Shown here: positions 34,969 to 43,890 of the stretch, one piece after another
How positions within the stretch are numbered: position 1 is the first letter of the stretch
How the letters are laid out: each line of letters opens with the position of its first letter
DNA from: Mycolicibacterium aromaticivorans JS19b1 = JCM 16368
GTDB lineage: Bacteria; Actinomycetota; Actinomycetes; Mycobacteriales; Mycobacteriaceae
DNA: 64,000 nt
Assembly (NCBI RefSeq): GCF_000559085.1
Contig: NZ_JALN02000001.1
Span: 2,418,001 to 2,482,000, forward strand
Direction: 5' to 3'
Position numbers and translations under genes: made by a program
The notes under the pieces: generated by a model
What the model was told of the DNA's origin: nothing
What the model saw: only the letters and a program-made list of their open reading frames with translations
Databases searched by the model: none

Positions 34969-35714
34969 CAGCGGCGTTCCCCCGTGCGGCGCGCACGCTC
35001 GGCCAACTCGGCCTCGTCGCGCCGCTTGGCTTCGTCCAGAGTCGGTGCGCCGCCTCCGAGTTCGGCCGGCACCCAGTATTCGCCTGCCGGGTGCGGATAC
35101 GCCAACTGGACCTCACGCAGTATCGTGCTCATCTGCTCTCTGAGCGCACCTTCCAGATCGCGGGCTGTGCCTACCGGCGGCAGCGCCCGCCCGTACCGCA
35201 CGGTGAATGGAGTCTTGCTGCGGCCCAACCGTTTCGGGTGATCTTTGGTCCATACCCGATGAGCGCCCCAGACGATGCAGGGGACGATGGGAACCTGCGC
35301 CTCCAGGGCCATCCGCGCGGCCCCGCTCTTGAAGTCCTTCAACACGAACGCCCGGCTGATGGTGGCCTCGGGATAGACCCCGACGAGCTCGCCGGCCCTG
35401 AGCGCGCGCACCGCTGCGGCGTAGGCATCGGCGCCGGCAGCCCGGTTCACCGGGATGGTGCCCGTGTGCTTGATCAAAAAGTTCACCGTCCGCACATTTT
35501 GCATCTCGGCCTTGATCATGAATCGGATGCGGCGTCTGCGTTGGCGGGTACCCAACGCGGCCGGCAGGAAATCGACATAGCCGGTGTGGTTGATCGCGAC
35601 CACGGCACCACCGCGGGCGGGAATGTTGTCGAGACCCTCGAAGGTGATCGTTGACCCCACTGCCCGGACCGCCATCGAGGCGAGGATCTCCAGGGAGCGA
35701 AAAACGGGTTCCAT
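34968..35714 (-). CDS. PlsC-like 1-acyl-glycerol-3-phosphate acyltransferase (Rv3814c type)
   Basis: Acyltransferase of 248 residues with the PlsC/LPLAT domain. The catalytic NHxxxxD motif is AINHTGYVDF near residue 41, GVYPEATIS near 114 is the acceptor-phosphate-binding motif, and IVPCIVWGAHRVW follows. It probably acylates lysophosphatidic acid or another lipid on the inner membrane face. Lies 5 bp after a close paralogue; the pair looks like a tandem duplication also present (as three copies) in M. tuberculosis. Confidence 0.92.
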   Translation of the reverse strand: MEPVFRSLEILASMAVRAVGSTITFEGLDNIPARGGAVVAINHTGYVDFLPAALGTRQRRRRIRFMIKAEMQNVRTVNFLIKHTGTIPVNRAAGADAYAAAVRALRAGELVGVYPEATISRAFVLKDFKSGAARMALEAQVPIVPCIVWGAHRVWTKDHPKRLGRSKTPFTVRYGRALPPVGTARDLEGALREQMSTILREVQLAYPHPAGEYWVPAELGGGAPTLDEAKRRDEAELAERARRTGERR

Positions 35715-35719
35715 GGCGG

Positions 35720-36487
35720 CTACCCCGGCGGGTCAGGGCGTTGTGCCCTCTTGGCCGCTTTCTCGGCAGCCTCGGCCGCGTCCATCGCAGATGCTTCGGC
35801 CAACGTCGGAGCACCCCCGCCCAACCGGTGCGGCACCCAGAACTCGCCGGCGGGATGCGGGCCGTAGCTGTCCTGCACCTGTTCGAGCAGATGCTGCATA
35901 CGCGAGTGCAGCAGCGCGGTCAGTTCATTGGCGGGCAGCGTCGGTGCGATGGGCTCCCCGACCGCGATCGCGATCGGCACCTTGGGCCGCCACATCTTGC
36001 GCGGACGGCCCTTGGTCCAGATGCGCTGAGCGCCCCACACGATGTGCGGAATGATCGGGACGTCGGCGGCGATCGCCATGCGCGCCGCCCCGGACTTGAA
36101 TTCTTTGAGCTCGAAGCTGCGGCTGATCGTTGCTTCGGGGTAGACGCCGACCAGTTCGCCGGCCTTCAGCGCCAGGCAGGCCGCGTCGAAGGAGGCAGCG
36201 CCACTGGCCCGGTCCACCGGGATGTGGCGCAGGCTGCGCATGATCGGACCGGTGATCTTGGCGTCGAAGACCTCTTGTTTGGCCATGAACCGCACCTTGC
36301 GGCCGCGGCCCTGCAGGTAGGCGGGCAGCCCGGCGAACGTGAAGTCGAAATAGCTGGTGTGGTTGATGGCCACGACAGCACCACCGGTCACGGGTAGGTT
36401 CTCGACGCCGGTCACGGTGAACTTCAAGCCCTGCGCCCGCCACGTCAGGCGGGCGAGCTGAATGACCGTTCCATATACCGGTTCCAC
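35720..36487 (-). CDS. PlsC-like acyltransferase (Rv3815c/Rv3816c type)
   Basis: Paralogue of the next gene, 255 residues, with AINHTSYFDF (NHxxxxD) near residue 42, GVYPEATIS near 115 and IIPHIVWGAQRIW. The GTG at 36487 begins MEPVYGTVIQ, the same N-terminus as its neighbour (MEPVFRSLEI), and is preferred over an upstream in-frame ATG at 36547 that would lie inside the divergent promoter region. First gene of a PlsC-PlsC-HAD operon, divergent from the Rv3818 homologue 74 bp away. Confidence 0.9.
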   Translation of the reverse strand: MEPVYGTVIQLARLTWRAQGLKFTVTGVENLPVTGGAVVAINHTSYFDFTFAGLPAYLQGRGRKVRFMAKQEVFDAKITGPIMRSLRHIPVDRASGAASFDAACLALKAGELVGVYPEATISRSFELKEFKSGAARMAIAADVPIIPHIVWGAQRIWTKGRPRKMWRPKVPIAIAVGEPIAPTLPANELTALLHSRMQHLLEQVQDSYGPHPAGEFWVPHRLGGGAPTLAEASAMDAAEAAEKAAKRAQRPDPPG

Positions 36488-36561
36488 AGCGGTCAGCCTA
36501 GCTCGCGAACCGTCGGCGGCTAAGCTCGTGGCTGGTGCAGTTACCACGGAAAAGGGGATTT

Positions 36562-38112
36562 GTGCAGGTCACCAGCATCGGTCACGCCGGCTTTCGGATC
36601 GACACCCAGGCAGGAAGCATCCTGTGCGACCCGTGGCTGAACCCTGCCTATTTCGGTTCGTGGTTCGTCTTCCCCGACAACAGCGCCCTGGACTGGGCCG
36701 CGCTGGGCGATTGCGACTACCTCTACGTCTCGCACCTGCACAAAGATCACTTCGACCCCAAGCTGCTTGCCGAGTACGTCAACAAGGACGCGGTCGTCCT
36801 GCTGCCGGACTTCCCGGTGCCCGACCTGAAGCGCGAACTCGAGGCGCTGGGCTTCCACCGCTTCTTCGAGACCACCGACTCCGTGAAGCATCGGGTCAGC
36901 GGGCCCAAGGGTGAGCTGGACGTGATGATCGTGGCGCTGCGGGCCCCGGCCGACGGCCCGATCGGCGATTCCGGACTGGTCGTCTCCGACGGCACCACGA
37001 CGGTGTTCAACATGAACGACTCGCGGCCGCTGGCGGTGGACCTACTGGCCGATGCATTCGGGCATATCGACGTGCACATGCTGCAGTACTCGGGCGCGAT
37101 CTGGTACCCGATGGTCTACGACATGCCCGAGCGCGCCAAGCAGTCGTTCGGCACTCAGAAGCGCCAGCGCGGTATGGACCGCTGCAGGCAGTTCATCGCC
37201 GATGTCGGTGCCACCTGGGTGATCCCGTCAGCGGGGCCACCATGTTTCCTCGATCCCGAACTTCGCGACCTCAACGACGACCGCGGCGACCCGGCCAACA
37301 TCTTCCCTGACCAGATGGTCTTCCTGGACCAGATGCGGCGCAACGGCAATGACGGCGGCCTGCTGATGATCCCCGGGTCGAAAGCCGATTTCACCGGGCA
37401 GCAATTGAATTCGCTCGAACACCCGATCCCGACCGCCGAGGTGGAGGCGATCTTCACCACCGGCAAGGCCGACTACATCGCTTCCTACGCCGAACGGATG
37501 GCGCCGGTGCTGGCCGCCGAGAAGGCGCGGTGGGCGCCGGCGACGGGCGAATCGCTGCTGGAGCCGCTGCGTGCGAAGTTCGAACCGATCATGCTGCAGA
37601 GCGACCAGATCTGCGACGGTATCGGCTACGCGGTGGAGCTGCGGGTCGGACCGGAGACCATCGTGGTGGACTTCCCGAAACGGGTTGTGCGGGAGCCGAT
37701 TGCCGACGAGAAGTTCCGGTACGGCTTCGAGATCGCCCCGGAATTGGTGCGGACTGTTCTGCGTGACGACGAACCGGACTGGGTGAACACCATCTTCCTG
37801 TCCACCCGCTTCCGCGCGTGGCGGGTGGGCGGTTACAACGAGTACCTGTACACCTTCTTCAAGTGCCTGACCGATGAGCGGATCGCGTATGCCGACGGCT
37901 GGTTCGCCGAGACCCACGACGACAGCAGCGACGTGGAGATCGGTGGGTACACGATGCAGCGCCGCTGCCCGCACCTGAAAGCCGACCTGTCGAAATTCGG
38001 TGTGGTGGAGGGCTCGACGTTGACGTGCAACCTGCACGGCTGGCAGTGGAATCTGGAGACCGGACGGTGCCTGACCACCAAAGGCCACGAGCTGCGGTGT
38101 TCTCGGCAATGA
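36562..38112 (+). CDS. metallo-beta-lactamase-like hydrolase with C-terminal Rieske domain (Rv3818 homologue)
   Basis: Two-domain protein of 516 residues, the same length as Rv3818. The N-terminal metallo-hydrolase part has SHLHKDHFD near residue 58, typical of UlaG/CmaH-type metallo-beta-lactamase folds, and IPSAGPPCFLDPELRDLND near 215. The C-terminal Rieske [2Fe-2S] domain has CPHLKADLSKFG and CNLHGWQWN (CxH...CxxH) at about 465-495. The layout resembles CMP-N-acetylneuraminate-hydroxylase-like proteins, but the reaction is unknown. GTG 36562 is chosen because AAGGGG lies just upstream and the length then matches. Confidence 0.93.
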   Translation: MQVTSIGHAGFRIDTQAGSILCDPWLNPAYFGSWFVFPDNSALDWAALGDCDYLYVSHLHKDHFDPKLLAEYVNKDAVVLLPDFPVPDLKRELEALGFHRFFETTDSVKHRVSGPKGELDVMIVALRAPADGPIGDSGLVVSDGTTTVFNMNDSRPLAVDLLADAFGHIDVHMLQYSGAIWYPMVYDMPERAKQSFGTQKRQRGMDRCRQFIADVGATWVIPSAGPPCFLDPELRDLNDDRGDPANIFPDQMVFLDQMRRNGNDGGLLMIPGSKADFTGQQLNSLEHPIPTAEVEAIFTTGKADYIASYAERMAPVLAAEKARWAPATGESLLEPLRAKFEPIMLQSDQICDGIGYAVELRVGPETIVVDFPKRVVREPIADEKFRYGFEIAPELVRTVLRDDEPDWVNTIFLSTRFRAWRVGGYNEYLYTFFKCLTDERIAYADGWFAETHDDSSDVEIGGYTMQRRCPHLKADLSKFGVVEGSTLTCNLHGWQWNLETGRCLTTKGHELRCSRQ

Positions 38113-38447
38113 CCGCCCCGGCGCAGCAGCACTACGACGACGGTCTGGTCCAACTGGACCGTTACGCACTCACGTTGCGGCGCTACCACTTTCCATCGGG
38201 TACCGCGAAAGTGATTCCCCTGCAGTCGATCCGGGGATACAAGGCCGAGCCGCTCGGGTTCTGGATGCAGCGCTTCCGGCTCTGGGGCAGCTCTGATCTG
38301 CGCCGCTGGCTCCCGCTGGACATCTACCGTCCGGTGAAATCCACGCTGGTGACCCTCGACGTGCCCGGGACCTATCCGAGTCCGGCGTTCACCCCGGTCA
38401 AGCCGCAGGAGTTCCTGGCGGTGCTGAACGAGCTGCTCGCGGGCTAA
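38109..38447 (+). CDS. small conserved protein, Rv3819 homologue
   Basis: A 112-residue protein without signal or TM helices, starting at the ATG that overlaps the upstream stop as ATGA. It is rich in Arg, Trp and Tyr (RGYKAEPLGFWMQRFRLWGSS). The fold looks like a small beta-rich PH-like domain. No catalytic motif is visible. Strict coupling to the hydrolase/Rieske gene, as in M. tuberculosis, suggests a partner or chaperone role. Confidence 0.85.
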   Translation: MTAPAQQHYDDGLVQLDRYALTLRRYHFPSGTAKVIPLQSIRGYKAEPLGFWMQRFRLWGSSDLRRWLPLDIYRPVKSTLVTLDVPGTYPSPAFTPVKPQEFLAVLNELLAG

Positions 38448-38481
38448 GACCGCTGTCCCAGACGATGAGAGCGGCAGCGTC

Positions 38482-38520
38482 ACCCCTGGTGGTCCGCTGA
38501 CGGGACGGACTACCAGGGGT
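38482..38520. terminator. bidirectional terminator-like hairpin
   Basis: Arms of 15 bp (38482-38496 and 38506-38520) pair with a single G-U position around a 9-nt loop. It sits between the ends of two convergent genes (stops at 38447 and 38534), the expected place for a shared terminator. Confidence 0.75.
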
Positions 38521-38533
38521 GCAGAAGCTGCGA

Positions 38534-39718
38534 TTACGAGGCGCCGCTGTGCGCCCGGGCCTTCCCGGAGCTTCCCCCGCTACGGCCACTGCCGCCTTGG
38601 CCCTTCTTGGATCCCTCGCTCCGCTGGCCGCCTGCGGTACTGCCTGCCCCGGATCCCGTTTCGGAACTTGCACCGGCGGCTGCTGTCGGGCTGGTGGTCG
38701 CTCCGGGAACCGCCTTGTTGGCATCGCTGGTCTCTGTCTTCTTGAGCGACGCACCCGTGCTCGGAACCGAGTCGGTGGCGGCCGAGCTGTCGGCGTTGCC
38801 CGCCCCTGCTGAGCCCTCGGTCGGAGTCTCCTTGGACGGGGTCGCAACCTCTGCGGTCGGGGCGGCCGACCGTGCGGCCACAGCCGCCGACGACGGCGGT
38901 GCCGGCGCACCCAGTGCCTGGGCAATCGTGTCCCGAGCGGCCAACAGGCTGGCGATCAATCCCGACGAGAAGGCGCCCGTATACGGGCTGAGGATCCCCA
39001 CGGTGCCCTGTGCCGAATATCCGTTGAGGAAGGCATCCGTCACTGCGGCGGGGATCTTGATGAGGGTGCGGATGGCCGCCGCAACATCGCCGGCGTGCAG
39101 CGAGTCAACGACGAGTTGCCCGGCGTCACCAAATGCGTACGTGGCCCCCGCGATCGGTGAGATTGCGGAAAGGCCGACGCCCAGAAGAATGTTCGGCAGC
39201 GCATTGAGCACGTTGGAGACGTTCTTCGCGATTTCTCCGGGGATGTTGAAGACCGGGAGCAGGCTGATCAGAGGGGCCAGCACCAGTCCGAGACCACCCT
39301 GGAACAGCGTCTGCACCGCTGCGCTGAACTGTCCGGCCGCCAGCTGCTGAGTGGCGGTGAGGAACGCCTCGGGCAGCGCCGTCACGCCGGCGACGAGTCC
39401 GCCGAAGGCACCTCCCAGCGCCGTCGAGACCGTAGCGGCGTTGGCAAGTTGGTTGGTGATGATCTGCTGGATGATCGGATCCGGGCTGCCTTGCACCTGA
39501 GTTCCCAGCGCGGCGATGTTGGTGAATGAGGTCTCGATGACCTGGACCCAAGTGGGCAGGCTCTGCGACGTCGACGCAAGTGCCGTCGCAAGGGTCGACA
39601 TGTGGATAGCCGGCACCTGCATGTCCGGCACCGTCATCGAAATCGGCGACGCGACGATCGCGCTCGCACCGACGATCGCGATGCCCGCGGAAACCTTCGA
39701 ACGCAGCAGTACCTGCAT
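38534..39718 (-). CDS. GjpA-type outer-membrane porin-like secreted protein
   Basis: A 394-residue exported protein of the family now annotated as outer membrane porin GjpA in mycobacteria. The signal peptide is about 1-32. Residues 35-290 are Ala/Leu/Ile/Val/Gly-rich, Cys-free and helical, with family text such as LPEAFLTATQQLAAGQ and NIPGEIAKNVSNVLNALP. Residues about 290-394 form a low-complexity Ser/Gly/Ala/Lys tail. The porin role is inherited from the Gordonia homologue and is not visible here. GGGAG precedes the ATG, and a perfect palindrome lies just upstream. It occupies part of the site where M. tuberculosis has the Rv3820-Rv3833 block. Confidence 0.8.
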   Translation of the reverse strand: MQVLLRSKVSAGIAIVGASAIVASPISMTVPDMQVPAIHMSTLATALASTSQSLPTWVQVIETSFTNIAALGTQVQGSPDPIIQQIITNQLANAATVSTALGGAFGGLVAGVTALPEAFLTATQQLAAGQFSAAVQTLFQGGLGLVLAPLISLLPVFNIPGEIAKNVSNVLNALPNILLGVGLSAISPIAGATYAFGDAGQLVVDSLHAGDVAAAIRTLIKIPAAVTDAFLNGYSAQGTVGILSPYTGAFSSGLIASLLAARDTIAQALGAPAPPSSAAVAARSAAPTAEVATPSKETPTEGSAGAGNADSSAATDSVPSTGASLKKTETSDANKAVPGATTSPTAAAGASSETGSGAGSTAGGQRSEGSKKGQGGSGRSGGSSGKARAHSGAS

Positions 39719-39752
39719 TGCTTCTCCCTACTCCGTAGTAACGTTACGGAGA

Positions 39753-39778
39753 CGTAACTTACTTTAACGTAAGTTACG
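39753..39778. promoter_or_regulatory. TetR-type operator palindrome upstream of the porin gene
   Basis: Perfect inverted repeat with 10-bp arms: CGTAACTTAC (39753-39762) and GTAAGTTACG (39769-39778), spacer TTTAAC. A second small palindrome, GTAACGTTAC, lies at 39738-39747, sharing the GTAAC core and 20 bp from the porin start. The spacing and half-site style are typical of TetR-family operators in actinobacteria. The position (35-60 bp upstream of the ATG at 39718) suits repression of that gene. Confidence 0.6.
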
Positions 39779-39947
39779 GTGTCACCGATTTCGACAAACT
39801 CCCGAACATCGAGAATCGGCGCAACCCGTTCGTACGCCAATCGGCGGTGCGCAGCCACCAACCGGCCTGCGTCGAGATCGACGACATGGCGCGATTTAGT
39901 CGCACCTTGGCGCCCACACGTCGGTTTGGGCGCAGCGGGAAATGGGA

Positions 39948-40763
39948 CTAGGGCTCCCAGACCAACTGGCGCAGTTCGGATGCCGCATCGCTCTCGGTGT
40001 CATACACCCGCACGATGGCCTCATCACCGGGCTGCAGGTACGTCGACTCCCCCAGCTTGGTGTAGCGCGTCGCACCGATGCCGATCAGAACCCGCTCAGG
40101 ACGCCCGGACGCGACCATCAGCGCTCCGACATCCTCCAAAGGTGTATCGGGAGAGCCTTTTTGGTTGGCCAGTCGTTCGACGATCCAGTCCAGCAGCACC
40201 TCGCCGTAATACGAGTAGCCCAGCAGTGGGCTGTCCACTCCGTACTCGTGATGCACGCCGTCTGCGGTGCGCAGATGGCACAGCAGCCGCAGAGTCGCGG
40301 TCGGGCCGTCCGGGGTGAGGTCGCTGATGTCGAAGAACTGGTGCGCAACGCCTTTGGAGGAGTGGCCCCAGTTCTTCTTGTGGCTGATCTTGGCCGCGTT
40401 GGGCCGACGGATCGAGCAGTCGTTGAACGCGCCGAGCGCAAACGGCCGCAGCGTGACCACAGTGTCGCCCTCCCACACCACGTCACAGGCCAGCCCGACC
40501 TCGGGCTCGATCTGCAGATTGAGCGGGCCGTCGGCCTCTGTCGTCTTGGGCACCATCAACGCGTCGTGGGACAGCGGGAACTCACCCAGGAAGCTGTCAT
40601 TCCCGGGTGCGTACCACGGGAAGATTCCCTTGGGGGCGGCACCCTCGCTGGTGACGTTGACGAAATCGACTGCCTCGCCGGCCTGTTCGAGGTGGCCTGC
40701 AAAATTCCCGGCCACGCCGAAGCCGAACCAGCCACGCACCTCATCGAGGTCGAGTTCGATCAC
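39948..40763 (-). CDS. DUF5718 family protein
   Basis: Cytoplasmic 271-residue protein beginning [31 protein letters not shown], the typical start of DUF5718. It contains [12 protein letters not shown] near 130 and a C-terminal [19 protein letters not shown]. The family function is unknown; the overall text recalls fumarylacetoacetate-hydrolase-like folds, but I see no decisive metal-ligand set. The GTG start overlaps the serS stop as GTGA, so it is translated together with seryl-tRNA synthetase. Confidence 0.85.
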   Translation of the reverse strand: MIELDLDEVRGWFGFGVAGNFAGHLEQAGEAVDFVNVTSEGAAPKGIFPWYAPGNDSFLGEFPLSHDALMVPKTTEADGPLNLQIEPEVGLACDVVWEGDTVVTLRPFALGAFNDCSIRRPNAAKISHKKNWGHSSKGVAHQFFDISDLTPDGPTATLRLLCHLRTADGVHHEYGVDSPLLGYSYYGEVLLDWIVERLANQKGSPDTPLEDVGALMVASGRPERVLIGIGATRYTKLGESTYLQPGDEAIVRVYDTESDAASELRQLVWEP

Positions 40764-42013
40764 GGTTGCAGGACCTCCGTCCCAACGTAGGGCACCAGGG
40801 CGGCGGGAACACGCACGCTGCCGTCAGGCTGCTGATGGTTCTCCAGGATCGCTACCAGCCACCGCGTTGTGGCCAGCGTCCCGTTGAGCGTCGCCGCGGT
40901 CTGCGGCTTGCCGTTCTCGTCGCGATATCGGGTGGCCAGCCGGCGCGCCTGAAACGTCGTGCAGTTCGACGTCGAGGTCAGCTCGCGGTAGGCCTGCTGA
41001 GTGGGAACCCAAGCCTCGCAGTCGAATTTGCGTGCCGCCGACGAACCGAGGTCGCCGGCGGCCACGTCGATCACCCGGTACGGCACGTCGATGAGCTCGA
41101 GCATCTCGCGCTGCCAGCCCAGCAGCCGCTGGTGTTCGGCCTCGGCGTCCTCGGGGCGGCAGTAGACGAAGCCCTCCACCTTGTCGAACTGGTGCACCCG
41201 AATGATGCCGCGAGTGTCCTTGCCATAACTGCCGGCCTCGCGCCGGAAGCAGGACGACCACCCGGCGTAGCGCAACGGACCGCCCGAGAGGTCGAGGATC
41301 TCGTCGGAGTGATAGCCCGCCAGCGGCACCTCGGAGGTGCCGACGAGATAGAGGTCGTCGTCCGCAAGGTGGTAGATCTCGTCGGCGTGGGCACCGAGGA
41401 ATCCGGTCCCCGCCATCACCTCGGGGCGTACCAGCACCGGCGGGATCATCAGCGTGAAGCCGTTTTCTCCTGCCACCCGCACCGCCAGTTGGAGCAACCC
41501 GAGTTGGAGCAGCGCGCCACGGCCGGTCAGGAAGTAGAACCGCGATCCCGACACCTTGGCGCCGCGCTCCATGTCGATGAGCCCCAACGACTCACCCAGT
41601 TCGAGATGGTCCTTCGGGTTCTCGATCTCGGGAGGCCGGCCCACCACGTCGAGCACGGTGAAATCGTCCTCGCCGCCAGCCGGAACCCCGGCGATGATGA
41701 CGTTCTGAATGCCCATGTGCGCGGCCGTCATCGCCGCTTCAGCTTGGGCCTGCTCGGCTTCGGCCGATTTCACTTGCGCGGCAAGCTCTTTGGCGTGCTC
41801 GAGCAGCGCGGGCCGATCATCGGGGGACGCCGAACCGACCTTCTTGCTGGCGGCCTTCTGCTCGGCGCGCAGTGAATCGGCTCTCGATATCGCCGCGCGG
41901 CGCGCAGTGTCGGCATCCAGCAGGGCGTCGACGAGGCCCGGATCCTCACCACGGCTGAGCTGGGACCGCCGTACCGCATCGGGGTCGTCGCGCAGCAGTT
42001 TCAGGTCGATCAC
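40760..42013 (-). CDS. serS: SerS, seryl-tRNA synthetase
   Basis: Class II aminoacyl-tRNA synthetase of 417 residues (Rv3834c homologue). An N-terminal antiparallel coiled coil (about 1-105) precedes the catalytic core. The core has motif 2 [25 protein letters not shown] near 260 and motif 3 at the end ([18 protein letters not shown]). It charges tRNA-Ser and tRNA-Sec. It starts at ATG 42013 and is divergent from the septum-formation-family gene 129 bp away. No tRNA gene is seen nearby. Confidence 0.98.
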   Translation of the reverse strand: MIDLKLLRDDPDAVRRSQLSRGEDPGLVDALLDADTARRAAISRADSLRAEQKAASKKVGSASPDDRPALLEHAKELAAQVKSAEAEQAQAEAAMTAAHMGIQNVIIAGVPAGGEDDFTVLDVVGRPPEIENPKDHLELGESLGLIDMERGAKVSGSRFYFLTGRGALLQLGLLQLAVRVAGENGFTLMIPPVLVRPEVMAGTGFLGAHADEIYHLADDDLYLVGTSEVPLAGYHSDEILDLSGGPLRYAGWSSCFRREAGSYGKDTRGIIRVHQFDKVEGFVYCRPEDAEAEHQRLLGWQREMLELIDVPYRVIDVAAGDLGSSAARKFDCEAWVPTQQAYRELTSTSNCTTFQARRLATRYRDENGKPQTAATLNGTLATTRWLVAILENHQQPDGSVRVPAALVPYVGTEVLQP

Positions 42014-42142
42014 GCCCTGAACCCTAGCTAGTTGGCCTCAGCGGCGCGTCGGCCCCTCCGGCCGACGACACAGCACAACCCCATAACATTACAACTGCAT
42101 CACTTGTCACACGCCTCGCCGCGCCTGCCACAATAGAGGGCG

Positions 42143-43534
42143 ATGCTGCAGCTATCCGAGCGGGACGACGTGACGCCTGACCAGCCCGAACCGGGCACAT
42201 CGAGGCGAACGTTTCTCGGCACGTTCCAGGCCACGTCGACCCGGCGGGCCCTCCTACTGACCGCGCTCGGCGGCCTTCTGATCGCGGGTGTCGTCACCGC
42301 ATTGCCGATCGGCTACAACAACCGGCTGGCCGGCTACGCCGGCTCCAACCCGCTGTCGGGCACCAAGGGCACGGCGGCCTTCGCCAACGCCAAGTCCGGC
42401 AGCTGTTTGACCTGGGACAAGAGTCCCGACGCAGCCACCATCGTCGACTGCAAAGACGACCACAAGTTCGAGGTGGCCGAGTCCGTCGACATGCGCACCT
42501 ATCCGGGCAGCGAATACGGTCCCAACGCCGCGCCGCCGAGCGCCGCCCGCATTCAGCAGATCAGCCTCGAGCAATGCCAGCCGGCCGTCGAGCGCTACCT
42601 GGGCGACAAGTTCGATCCGAACAGCAAGTTCACGATCAGCATGCTGTGGTCGGGCGACAAGGCCTGGAAGCAGGACGGCGAGCGGCGCATGCTGTGCGGT
42701 CTGCAACTGCCGGGGACCGACAACCAGCAGGTCGCCTTCAAGGGCCGGGTGGCCGAGGTCGACCAATCGAAGGTCTGGCCCGCGGGCACGTGCCTCGGCA
42801 TCGATCCGCCCACCAACCAGCCCACCGACATCCCCGTCGACTGCGGCGCGCCGCACGCCATGGAGGTCACCGGTGCGGTGAACCTCGCGGAGAAGTTCTC
42901 CGCCGGGCTGCCGTCGGACGCCGACCAGGACGCCTTCATCAAGGACGCGTGCACCCGGATGACCGACGCCTACCTGGCGCCGGTGCAGCTGCGCTCGACC
43001 ACCCTGACGCTGATCTACAGCACGATCTCGCTGCCCAGCTGGACCGCCGGCAGCCACCAGGTGGCATGCAGCATCGGCGCCACCCTGGGCAACGGCGGCT
43101 GGGCCACGCTGATCAACCCCGCCAAAGGTGCACTGCTGATCAACGGCATGCCGCCGGTCCCGCCTCCGGACATTCCGTCCGAGCGCCTGAACCTTCCGTC
43201 GATTCCGTTGTTGCCCGACGTCCCGACGACCACGTATTCGCCGTCGGCCACTGACAACAGCAGCCAGTCCAGCCAGTCCACCCAAACCCAGCACCTGCCG
43301 CAGCAGTCGACGGCGACCGCGACCCAAACTCAGACGCCCAGCTCGACCGCGGCACCCACCACCCCCGCCGCCGTGCCCCCGCCGGCCGACGGCAACGTGG
43401 TCAACGGTGAACCGGTGCCCCCCGCACCACCGCCACCAGCCGACGCCCCGCCCATGGACAGCCCTCCGGCCCCGGCGGCACCCGCGGGGCCGCCGCCCGG
43501 GCCCGCCGACGTCCCCGTTCCACCGCCGGCCTAG
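42143..43534 (+). CDS. septum-formation-family membrane protein (Rv3835 homologue)
   Basis: A 463-residue envelope protein. Cytoplasmic residues 1-33 are followed by one TM helix (about 34-55) and an extracytoplasmic part with two related Cys-containing modules (about 65-195 and 200-320). Each has a C...DC...CGAPH/KDDHKFEV-like pattern and a terminal CS/CG, as in the septum-formation family (PF13845). A Ser/Gln/Thr/Pro low-complexity tail (about 360-463) follows. The function in mycobacteria is not established. The stop overlaps the next start by 1 nt (TAGTG). Confidence 0.85.
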   Translation: MLQLSERDDVTPDQPEPGTSRRTFLGTFQATSTRRALLLTALGGLLIAGVVTALPIGYNNRLAGYAGSNPLSGTKGTAAFANAKSGSCLTWDKSPDAATIVDCKDDHKFEVAESVDMRTYPGSEYGPNAAPPSAARIQQISLEQCQPAVERYLGDKFDPNSKFTISMLWSGDKAWKQDGERRMLCGLQLPGTDNQQVAFKGRVAEVDQSKVWPAGTCLGIDPPTNQPTDIPVDCGAPHAMEVTGAVNLAEKFSAGLPSDADQDAFIKDACTRMTDAYLAPVQLRSTTLTLIYSTISLPSWTAGSHQVACSIGATLGNGGWATLINPAKGALLINGMPPVPPPDIPSERLNLPSIPLLPDVPTTTYSPSATDNSSQSSQSTQTQHLPQQSTATATQTQTPSSTAAPTTPAAVPPPADGNVVNGEPVPPAPPPPADAPPMDSPPAPAAPAGPPPGPADVPVPPPA

Positions 43535-43884
43535 TGCCCGTCCGGATGGACCCCGCACGGTTCGAGGAATTGGTCGGTGACGCACTGGACCTGATTCCGC
43601 CCGGACTGGCCAAGGCGATCGACAACGTCGTGATCATGGTCGAAGATCATCACCCGGACGAGCCGGACCTGCTGGGTCTCTACGAAGGCATCGCGCTGAC
43701 CGAGCGCGATTCCAGTTACGCCGGATCACTTCCCGACACCGTCACTATCTATCGCGAACCGCTGCTGGACATGTGCGACACCGAAGCAGATGTGGTCGAG
43801 GAGGTGGCGATCACCGTAATCCACGAGATCGCACACCATTTCGGCATCGATGATGGCCGACTACACGAATTAGGTTGGGGCTGA
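43534..43884 (+). CDS. small zincin-type metallopeptidase (Rv3836 homologue)
   Basis: A 116-residue single-domain protein of the minimal zincin family. The motif HEIAHHFGIDDGRLHELG (about 92-109) supplies HExxH and the third ligand. The preceding IYREPLLDMC and the acidic N-half are typical of the family. GTG 43534 is used; an ATG 12 nt downstream is an alternative. It is coupled to the septum-formation-family gene and converges on the single-TM gene with a 6-bp gap. Confidence 0.9.
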   Translation: MPVRMDPARFEELVGDALDLIPPGLAKAIDNVVIMVEDHHPDEPDLLGLYEGIALTERDSSYAGSLPDTVTIYREPLLDMCDTEADVVEEVAITVIHEIAHHFGIDDGRLHELGWG

Positions 43885-43890
43885 AGCACT

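Noticed and set aside
39634..39861. 75-codon minus-strand open frame upstream of the porin gene
   Set aside because: It runs through the operator palindromes and into the porin gene start; the Arg/Ser-rich C-terminus has no family text. A remnant cannot be excluded.
42014..42142. tRNA gene next to serS
   Set aside because: No cloverleaf or T-loop GTTCRA-type sequence seen in the interval or nearby; only a small GC-rich hairpin.
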